Below are positions 56,338 to 64,000 of a DNA stretch of 64,000 bases, in pieces. Within the stretch, counting starts at the first letter, position 1. Every line of letters begins with the position of its first letter. The notes beneath the pieces were generated by a model, which ran no database searches, was not told the DNA's origin, and was given only the letters and a program-made list of their open reading frames with translations. Source of the stretch: Antedon mediterranea (lineage: Eukaryota; Echinodermata; Crinoidea; Comatulida; Antedonidae); NCBI RefSeq assembly GCF_964355755.1, contig NC_092672.1, positions 18,658,501 through 18,722,500 of the forward strand, given 5' to 3'. A program made the translations under genes and the position numbers.

Positions 56338-57732
56338 TTAGCTAATTGTATTAGATCTACTTGTGGCAGCATATATGTAATGATTACTCTGTATTTCCAA
56401 ATACATGGCATCAACCTCTTTATCATCTGGTGCCTGAGCAGCAAATGATCTTCTCCAGATTGTGGCATCTCTTGTGCGAGGTAAAGGTAACGTCATTCTA
56501 TCGCGAGGTTCAAAGTACACTTCAGGTTGATGTACTATTGTTGTAGTTTGATTTGTTGTGATATTTCTTGAACATAAACAATAATAATAAATTGGAATCA
56601 TAACGATGATTACTAATAAAACTACACAGGCAACAATGATAATGACGATGACGTCAGTAGATAATCCCGAAGATGTTTCTTTATTTAATGTGTCATTTCC
56701 ACGTGATTTATTATTTTCATTATGATCAATAATTACAGAATCTTTAGCTTTTGAAACTGTAACATCGTTTTGTGTATCAAATTGTATCATTAACGTAACA
56801 CTCGTTGATGAATTTCCAATTCGATTTACAGCTGTGCACGTGATTACAGTTCCATCATGTTTCATTGTTGGATTAGACAACATAAATATGTGTCCAGTAT
56901 TATCAATGTTGTATTCAGTTTTTTCGAGTGGTGGAAGAGTTAACCATGTATAAATAGTAACTGCAGGATTAGCGGTAGTGTCACAAATAAAGAAAGCTTG
57001 CTTACCGGCAGATATCAAACTTTTTTGAGGAATGCTAACTCTTGGTTTGTAATATATTGTCAGTGGTTGCGTTGTACAATTTCTATTAAGATCAGGAATG
57101 TGTTCATTTGTCATTGAACACACAGCTTTATATCCATTTAAATCAGGATTAGCGATTAACCTTTTTTGTAATCTTGCAGTTTCTCCATGAACTATTTCAA
57201 CAACATGTGTAGCGCCATCATTCCATCGTAATGTTACCGGAGGTTCTGTATACTCAGAAGCGCAGAAAAGCATGACGTCATCACCTTCTGTGTAAACATC
57301 CTGAGATGCTGTACATAATGGGTATTTATCTCCAGGAATTTGTATTACATCAAAAAATGCTTTATTTGACTTCAGTACAAGAATATCATTTTTAAATACG
57401 TCACATTGATAAAATCCACGATCGCTATTCCAAATACTTATGAATATCAGATTATACGTAATAGTCCCGATGTTTCTACTTACATCAACAAAAAAATGAT
57501 TTAAATTTTCCAAATCTTCTCTTATTTTATCTTCAGTGGCAATATATTCATTGTCATTTTTCTTCCATCTTATCTTGTATTGGTATTCAAGACTAGGTTG
57601 TGTTTTTAAAATACAAATTAACGAGCTAGTTTCTTTTACGTTAGATGTAGAGTTTCTTGGGTGGTAATCGAAAGACAAACAGCGTGCAAGTTGAAACAAT
57701 ACTACTTCGAACAATACTACAACAATCTTCAT
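56338..57732 (-). CDS. Three-Ig type I receptor, array gene 9 (Ig1 class I, mosaic), 464 aa
   Basis: Family layout. The first two thirds of Ig1 match genes 2 and 8, but the following stretch (LIFISIWNSDRGFYQC) is of class III type. The DNA at about 57428-57450 (CCAAATACTTATGAATATCA) equals gene 3 and not genes 2 and 8. Private changes: SIPQKSLISAGK in Ig3, AVNRIGNSSTS, MIPIYYY in the TM end, and a C-terminus SNTIS instead of SNTMR. The upstream 450 bp are homologous to those of genes 2 and 8. Confidence 0.9.
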   Translation of the reverse strand: MKIVVVLFEVVLFQLARCLSFDYHPRNSTSNVKETSSLICILKTQPSLEYQYKIRWKKNDNEYIATEDKIREDLENLNHFFVDVSRNIGTITYNLIFISIWNSDRGFYQCDVFKNDILVLKSNKAFFDVIQIPGDKYPLCTASQDVYTEGDDVMLFCASEYTEPPVTLRWNDGATHVVEIVHGETARLQKRLIANPDLNGYKAVCSMTNEHIPDLNRNCTTQPLTIYYKPRVSIPQKSLISAGKQAFFICDTTANPAVTIYTWLTLPPLEKTEYNIDNTGHIFMLSNPTMKHDGTVITCTAVNRIGNSSTSVTLMIQFDTQNDVTVSKAKDSVIIDHNENNKSRGNDTLNKETSSGLSTDVIVIIIVACVVLLVIIVMIPIYYYCLCSRNITTNQTTTIVHQPEVYFEPRDRMTLPLPRTRDATIWRRSFAAQAPDDKEVDAMYLEIQSNHYIYAATSRSNTIS

Positions 57733-57845
57733 TGTTTATGTTATTATCGTATTAGAAATGATGTTTTACACTATGATGTCTCGAAACAATCTCTGATAAT
57801 ATTCCTAAAATGAACAGCAAACGACTGCGAATTTATATTATTAGA

Positions 57846-57893
57846 GACATGTCCAGACAAATATATGATTTTGGTACTCGTTTTGAGGAAACT
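57846..57893 (-). promoter_or_regulatory. Shared upstream block, gene 9 (diverged form)
   Basis: ATGTCCAGACAAATATATGA then TTTTGGTACTCGTTTTG. It lies about 114-160 bp before the ATG. Confidence 0.35.
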
Positions 57894-58190
57894 TATAACA
57901 TTAATTAAAGTAAGAATCTACATCAGTGTCACCTTTCATTAATCTTACTTATGTAAAAGTATGATAGACTTGCAAAATGATTTAAGAGACTTTTTACTTC
58001 ACTGATTTCTTGAAAATGTTACGTCATTGAATTAGGCATAACTCTTCGTAAATGATAGGAAAATATAAAAGGATATTATTTTTCATTATAATATTATCTA
58101 CTTCTATAGGTAGTACCATATTAATTTATACATCAACATTGTGAAAGTTAAGGTTTTACTCTCTGAAAAAGGTAATATGAAAGAGGCTTA

Positions 58191-59567
58191 TTATCTCATT
58201 GTATTAGATCTACTTGTGGCAGCATATATGTAATGATTACTCTGTATTTCCAAATACATGGCATCAACCTCTTTATCGTCTGGTGCCTGAGCAGCAAATG
58301 ATCTTCTCCAGATTGTGGCATCTCTTGTGCGAGGTAAAGGTAACGTCATTCTATCGCGAGGTTCAAAGTACACTTCAGGTTGATGTACTATTGTTGTAGT
58401 TTGATTTGTTGTGATGTTTCTTGAACATAAACAATAATAATAAACTGGAATCATAACGATGATTACTAATAAAACTACACAAGCAACAATGATAATGACG
58501 ATGACGTCAGTAGATAATCCTGTAGATGTTTCTTTATTTACAGTGTTATTTCCACGTGATTTATTATTTCCATTATAATTAATAATTACAGTATCTTGAG
58601 CTGATGTAACTGTATCAGATTGTATCGTTAACGTAACATTCTTTGATGAAGTTCCAATTCGATTTTCAGCTGTGCACGTGATTACAGTTCCATCCTGTTT
58701 CATTGTGGGATTAGACAACATTAATATGTGTCCAGTATTATCAATGTTGTATTCAGTTTTGTCGAGTGGTGGAAGAGTTAACCATGTATAACGAGTAACT
58801 GCAGGATTAGCGGTAGTGTCACAAATAAAGAAAGCTTGCTTACCAGCGGATATCAAACCTGTTTGAGGAATGCAAACTCTTGGCTTGTAATATATTGTCA
58901 GTGGTTGCGTTATACAAGTTCTATTAAGATCAGGAATGTGTTCATTTGTCATTGAGCATACAGCTTTATATCCATTTAAATCAGGATTAGCAATTAACCT
59001 CTTTTGTAATCTTGCAGTTTCTCCATGAACTATTTCAACAACATGTGTAGCGCCATCATTCCATCGTAATGTTACTGCCGGTTCTGTATACTCAGAAACA
59101 CAGAAAAGCATGACGTCATCACCTTCTGTGTAAACATCCTTAGATGCAGTACATAATGGGTATTTATCTCCAGGAATTTGTATTACATCCAAAAATGCTT
59201 TTGTTGACGCCAGTACAATATTTTCAGTTTTGAAAACATCACATTGATAAAATCCACGATCAGTATTCCAAACACTTACAAAGACAAGATCGAATTTAAT
59301 TCGTGTACTACTTCTTCGTATTGTAACAATAAAATGACTTGAATCTTTTAGATTATCCACTATATTTCCATTAGTAGCAATATATTCTTCGTCTTTCTTC
59401 CACTTCATATCATATTGTATTTCGTCGTTTGTTTTATATTCTACAATACATGTAAGTGAAACTGCTCCTTCTGCTTGTACGGTTGAATTTAATGGATGCT
59501 CATCAAATAAAAGACAGCTTGTAAAACGAAATAAAAGAACATTAACAGCAAACACAAACCTTAACAT
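58191..59567 (-). CDS. Three-Ig type I receptor, array gene 10 (Ig1 class IV), 458 aa
   Basis: I chose the ATG at 59567 (MLRFVFAVNVLLFRF, a clean signal peptide). The frame extends to an ATG at 59618, adding 17 residues with no counterpart in the siblings. Ig1 (CIVEYKTNDEIQYDMKWKKD) and the short stalk (IQSDTVTSAQDTVII) pair it with gene 4. Odd points: RVCIPQTG puts an extra Cys at the start of Ig3, and NRTCITQP replaces NRNCTTQP, which swaps one N-glycosylation sequon for another. Ig2 has EYTEPAVTLRW. TM and tail are standard. Confidence 0.88.
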   Translation of the reverse strand: MLRFVFAVNVLLFRFTSCLLFDEHPLNSTVQAEGAVSLTCIVEYKTNDEIQYDMKWKKDEEYIATNGNIVDNLKDSSHFIVTIRRSSTRIKFDLVFVSVWNTDRGFYQCDVFKTENIVLASTKAFLDVIQIPGDKYPLCTASKDVYTEGDDVMLFCVSEYTEPAVTLRWNDGATHVVEIVHGETARLQKRLIANPDLNGYKAVCSMTNEHIPDLNRTCITQPLTIYYKPRVCIPQTGLISAGKQAFFICDTTANPAVTRYTWLTLPPLDKTEYNIDNTGHILMLSNPTMKQDGTVITCTAENRIGTSSKNVTLTIQSDTVTSAQDTVIINYNGNNKSRGNNTVNKETSTGLSTDVIVIIIVACVVLLVIIVMIPVYYYCLCSRNITTNQTTTIVHQPEVYFEPRDRMTLPLPRTRDATIWRRSFAAQAPDDKEVDAMYLEIQSNHYIYAATSRSNTMR

Positions 59568-59725
59568 TCTTGAATAATTTTGAAAATACGTATTATACAT
59601 AATTAGTATCATTCCCATATAAACGTATACTTTTGTAGTATATTGTCGAAACGTTTAAATATTGAGTAAATGTTTAATCATTACCATAGCACACGTATTA
59701 ATAATTGAACTTGTCAGAAACATGC

Positions 59726-59758
59726 TCAGCTGAATTTGTTATTATGTTACGCGTTCTT
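59726..59758 (-). promoter_or_regulatory. Shared upstream block, gene 10
   Basis: ATGCTC, then TTATGTTACGCGTTCT (59742-59757). It lies about 160-190 bp before the preferred ATG. Confidence 0.4.
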
Positions 59759-59799
59759 AATTATAACAAAAAACAGAAACATATTATGCACAGTAACTT

Positions 59800-59919
59800 A
59801 CTTAGTATATAGCAATGGTTACTCTGTATTTCCAAGTACATTGCATCAACCTCTTTATCATCTGGTGCTTGAGCAGCAAACGATCGTCTCCAGATTGCGG
59901 CATCTCTTGTGCGAGGTTT
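59800..59919 (-). pseudogene. Orphan tail fragment of an eleventh receptor gene
   Basis: On the minus strand this encodes only the cytoplasmic-tail segment (RTRDAAIWRRSFAAQAPDD, then EVDAMYLEIQSNH), after which the frame runs on into CYI and unrelated sequence. All extracellular and TM parts are missing. Homology stops abruptly at about 59919 with ordinary AT-rich DNA beyond. It marks the decayed 5'-side edge of the array. Confidence 0.8.
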
Positions 59920-60320
59920 TCATATGTGTTATTTATTAATATAATATACTGGATATAAGTATATTTATTGTATTTTTTTATATTAAATCTTATCTTTGTT
60001 TTATTGTTTTTATTATGTTTATTACATTTTTTTATGGAAAAACAAGAAAGACAAGATATCAAGAAAGGTAGTAATTCGAAAAATAATTCAAGGTGGTCTA
60101 AACATTTGTGATTTTTAAAGCAAATGCCACTCGCTTAAAGCCATTTGGGCAACAATAATTTTGTCAGGGTCTGCAACATGGATACAGCTTGCAACATCCT
60201 TTCTTGATACGTTTGGACCTAATAGGTTGATCTTAAAAATGAACATAGATAGATAGATAATCTGGAGTCTATTCCATTATTTTACCAACAAATTGTTCTT
60301 GCCTTATGTTTATGTGCTTA
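59920..60320. other. AT-rich sequence at the array edge
   Basis: No gene seen; only low-complexity AT-rich DNA. Confidence 0.35.
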
Positions 60321-60800
60321 AAATGCCGCCTAGTCTCCGAAATCTTCATTTGATATTAAAAAAGAAATTTTTTAAAATCGAAATAAGCTTTAAACATCGG
60401 ATAGACTGTGGTATTGTTTATATTGATGATCTTTTAAATGAACACGGTTTGTTATGTCAATATCATATTAAAAAAAACTTAAATCATAAACAAACTGGAA
60501 AGCCGAAATTAAATCAACTCTTGACTCTACTCCAGCTGCATGGAAAGAAAAATACGTAAGGATCCACTTAAATTAAAAACCATACCAGCTGATGAAAGAA
60601 TCATAAAAACTTAAGACCTATATAATGAATTGATATTAATAAAATCCACTCCTCCACATAATATTTTAAACAAATGGGGGAAAATGTATGTCACAGTGCA
60701 ATTAAATGGAATAATGTATGGTCAGTGAAGCTACACAACATTAAAGATATGGATTGCTCATTTAAAAAGCAATTGAGGGGGTCGGGTTTTTTAGGCGAGG
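60320..60800 (+). mobile_element. Possible LINE relic
   Basis: Readable pieces such as YIDDLLNEHGLL, with a broken downstream stretch (NKWGKMYVTVQLN), resemble the region after the reverse-transcriptase domain of some L1/Tx1-type LINEs. The match is by general pattern only; frames are broken and borders are not visible. Confidence 0.35.
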
Positions 60801-61530
60801 TTCGTAAAATTTTCAGCCTAAATAGATTTTAAGAAATTAATTAATATTAAATTAATTAATTAAGTATGTTAAGATATGACCCAGAGAGTGTTGATGATAT
60901 AAAGAAATATCCATACTGGCCACATAAGCCAATCTGGGAGCAGAAGGCATAGGCACAACATGCATCCATTGTCAACAAGAGATAGTGCCAATTAAGACTC
61001 CTTATTGGTCTGGTAAACATTTTGAAATATGAACCATCCATGTTGTTAAAAGAACCATAACATTGTAATGGCAATATTGTTTACATCTCTTGTTTCAAAT
61101 TGTAATTTAGTACTGTAATTCAGGAGTAGTAATAACGTGTTTCACCAATAACTATTAATTCAATACAAACCATTACCTAGAATGTTGAATGAGTAACAGA
61201 TATGAATAAATGAAAGAGTTATATTAAAACAATATATATATATATATATTTAAACGGAAACCATTTTAGGATTTTTTCTTTAAACAAGTTAATTTGTTAT
61301 GTTAATATTATTTTTAGATTTTTCATATAAAATGTAAATCTATTAAACAGGAATTGTTAAGTAAATTATTAAATTTGTAACTTGATGTTTTTAAGTTTAA
61401 TAGAATTAAGACATGTTCATTCTTCAGTAACAGCTGAAAATATGGTCACATGGATCATTATAATGAGAAAACATTGTATGAAAATTAAATGTTGTGAACG
61501 GTAAAATAAAAAAAAAAGTAATATGCTACA
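60800..61530. other. AT-rich intergenic sequence with TA microsatellite
   Basis: A TA dinucleotide run lies at about 61231-61249. Nothing coding could be supported. Confidence 0.35.
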
Positions 61531-61535
61531 ATATG

Positions 61536-61728
61536 AATTTTGGATTTTCCCCTAAAAGCATGAAAACTGCAAAGGTCACTCCTATATACAAAAAAGGTAA
61601 CAAATCTGATCCCAACAATTATCGACCAATTTAAAATTATTTAATGATCTTCCCGACGAAATTAAAATGGCACCTTCAAACAAAATATTTTCTTTTAAAC
61701 TTAAACAAATTCTATTCCATAAATAACT
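61536..61728 (+). mobile_element. LINE reverse-transcriptase relic with internal deletion
   Basis: 61542-61633 reads GFSPKSMKTAKVTPIYKKG then SDPNNYRPI and a stop: the start of a CR1/Jockey-type reverse-transcriptase domain. Immediately after, 61640-61726 reads LFNDLPDEIKMAPS and FKLKQILFHK with a stop, the typical C-terminal end of such ORFs. The roughly 400 residues between are gone. Confidence 0.75.
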
Positions 61729-64000
61729 TATAATAATAAAAAAACATATTTATTTTGGTTTTTCTGTGCTTCCATATTATTTGTTATATTATTGTTGTCT
61801 TGCGTTACCTGTTTGTTTGTCTTGTTTTGTTTTCTGTTTGTTCAAACTTTAATATGATTACAACTTCTTAACTGGCTACCCGTCAAAAGTTTTTTTGGAG
61901 GGAATCTTCCAAATTTTATTACTTTCTGGGTTTTTGCCTCTTAATTATTTATATTTAAATTGTTATTTTGTTTACTTTGAAAGATAAGAAATAAATGTTA
62001 TTATGAATGAAAATTGTGTTAAGAAATGAATATGCTAGAATATGAATTGTGTTAAGAAATGAATATGCTACAATATGAATTGTGTTAAGAAATGAATATG
62101 TTTAGGAAAATGAATAGGCCTACGCTAATTGAATGTGTTAAGACATTTATGTTACGTTATGAATATTATGAAATAAAAGAAAAAAAAATGTTTATTACAT
62201 AAATCATTGCACTGCTTATATTAATACAATAAATAAATAAACATAAATATAGCAACTATATTGGTATACATATTACTACCAATACTACTAATTAATTCAA
62301 CGTGATGGTAATTTTTATTTTTATAGCCATTTGATTAGTTAGTCCCGACGTGTACGATTGAAGGTATCAGCTGGCTTATAAATAATATAGAATCATATTG
62401 AAATCTAACCTGTTAGTGTATGCCTTCTGTAACGGCTCTTCAAACGCTCCTTTCTACTCAAGATGGAAGCGGCGGTATATTTAATCTATAAATGACTTAT
62501 AAAACAAATAATGAACGTTTTTTATTCGTTGAATGTTAAATATAATATATATCCCAAGATAAACAGTAAAATGCTATATCGGATGTTTAGTGTTTAATTT
62601 TATATTGTGATGGCCACGATATTTACATATTGGTTGATGATAGCTCCCTCAATCAATCCTTAATCGAAACTCTGTTTAATGTGACGATATAGATGGCGCC
62701 CCTTTTCTATGAGTCATGTTATGTTAATGATATGCATTTCATACATCTTATTAAACTATAATTTCCATCTCATTAACTCTTCTATGCATAGAATTCATAT
62801 AATTATCTGGCGGTGACTAATGCTTGTTTTTCGTACATAATGAGTGCACCCTGTGACGTGAAAGAGTGTGAGCATTTTATAATCTGATTTCTGTTCGCAT
62901 CAATAGGCCTACAAAACATTTACAATGAATAGAAAAATTGAATAACATAGTTTAATAACTATTTAAACAAAATTTAAATACTTGTAATGATAACATTATG
63001 TCTCTTTTTAACATTTTCATTTCGTGATTTATTAAAAAAATATATATTGTCATGTAGGAGGCCTTTCAAATATGTATTAAATAAATAAAGACATTTATTA
63101 CTGATATTAAATTACTTGTATAATATGTAGGCAAATATTTTTTTTAAAAACACAGATATAAACATTTTCTCACAGGCAAAGTAATCTTATATTATCAGGT
63201 TGAAATTAAGAATTATAATTTTGAACATTGCATAACATAAATATAGTAAATACCCCGACAAAATTATGCTGTAACATGTAATTTCTCAATGTTACGAAAT
63301 ATAAATGCCGTCACTTTCAGATGACTCATCTTGGATCTAAATGGAAATTGCCATATGTCTCGTTCGTAATACAATTACTAGACTGCTTATTATTCTTATC
63401 GACCGTCTTTTTCGCATCTTATTATCCTTTGTCTTGGCAATAAATGACTGCGCAATCTCCTGTTCGTTAATCATATTCACACTGCATGAATATGAACGTA
63501 TTGAAAGTTATTGACGTCAAAAAAACCCGGATGGCCATCAAAATTTAAAAATGAACATCTCATTTAGAGCTGTACAATAGACAACATTACCATTTTTTAA
63601 TTTGCCTATATTATAGCAACACGACATTTATTTTTAACAGATTTTTAAAACGGCGTGAATTATTTACTTTCAGTAAAAAAAAGTGTTTAATTTTAAGCTA
63701 GAATGTACAATTTTAAAGCAATTTTTAAATATAATTTTCAAGTTGTTTTGCGCCCTCTATATTTTCTACTAAAATTGCCACGATTCAGAGGACGTCTATC
63801 GGTTCGTGGTGTCATTCAAACTTACTTAACATAATAAATATAATACTGCCAAGCCCTTCTTTGTTGCCAGGATATTCAGCCTACATTTTACCCAATATGT
63901 TTTAGAAACGGTAGTGTTTGCCAGAAAACATTGGTTGGGTGGTGTGGTTGATTATGTCTTAATATTGTTTATATTGAATAAGTTAAGTACGCTTGTTATT
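61729..64000. other. AT-rich intergenic sequence with small tandem repeat
   Basis: A 33-bp unit (ATTGTGTTAAGAAATGAATA plus ATGCTAGAATATGA) starts at 62013, 62046 and 62079. Part of the 41846 hairpin family is at 62497-62540. No gene recognised through the window end. Confidence 0.45.

Noticed and set aside
42718-58399. Recurrent plus-strand ORFs of 61-73 residues inside the receptor genes
   Set aside because: They are antisense shadows of the conserved tail and Ig2 coding sequence, repeated because the genes are repeated.
43000-58510. Perfect TGACGTCA (CRE-like) palindromes in the receptor genes
   Set aside because: They fall in coding sequence for EGDDVM and STDVIV, so conservation is explained by the protein; no promoter position.

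Overview
The window looks like nuclear DNA from a marine invertebrate, most likely an echinoderm. It is AT-rich, its genes have spliceosomal introns with GT-AG borders, it carries many copies of the palindrome TAGGCCTA, and it is full of DNA-transposon and LINE relics. Its genes are animal genes. The phylum is an inference from general character; species cannot be read from the sequence.

Layout. 1-13.2 kb: no convincing host gene. It holds a LINE relic (4.1-5.3 kb), a hAT-type DNA transposon with 8-bp target duplications (6.6-8.25 kb) and several diverged dispersed repeats. 13.25-19.6 kb (minus): a three-exon SLC31/Ctr-type copper transporter rebuilt from phase-compatible splice sites. Its 4.5-kb first intron holds, on the opposite strand, a two-exon gene for a 650-residue protein I do not recognise (16.5-18.7 kb). 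20.5-22.8 kb: a ~160-bp tandem repeat and dispersed repeats. 22.8-34.0 kb (plus): a four-exon gene for a 1020-residue ARMC5-like protein (armadillo repeats plus BTB). Its 7-kb first intron contains one TIR transposon nested in another, an 823-bp foldback element and a 58-bp tandem repeat. 34.5-38.9 kb: a 4.4-kb minisatellite made of two unit lengths, 38 and 40 bp. 39-42.6 kb: MITEs, a hairpin element and a possible SGNH-hydrolase fragment. 42.7-59.6 kb (minus): ten tandem, intronless genes for type I membrane receptors of about 460 residues with three Ig domains, followed by an orphan tail fragment at 59.8 kb. 60-64 kb: LINE relics and AT-rich sequence.

The Ig array is the most interesting system. 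All ten proteins share nearly identical Ig2, Ig3, transmembrane and cytoplasmic regions, including a tyrosine motif YLEI. The distal Ig1 falls into five distinct classes arranged II-I-III-IV-V-III-II-I-I-IV along the plus strand. Two genes are visibly mosaic between classes. A shared block lies about 115-205 bp before each start codon. A variable outer domain on a homogenised body resembles, in architecture only, invertebrate allorecognition or immune receptor families; that role is an inference.
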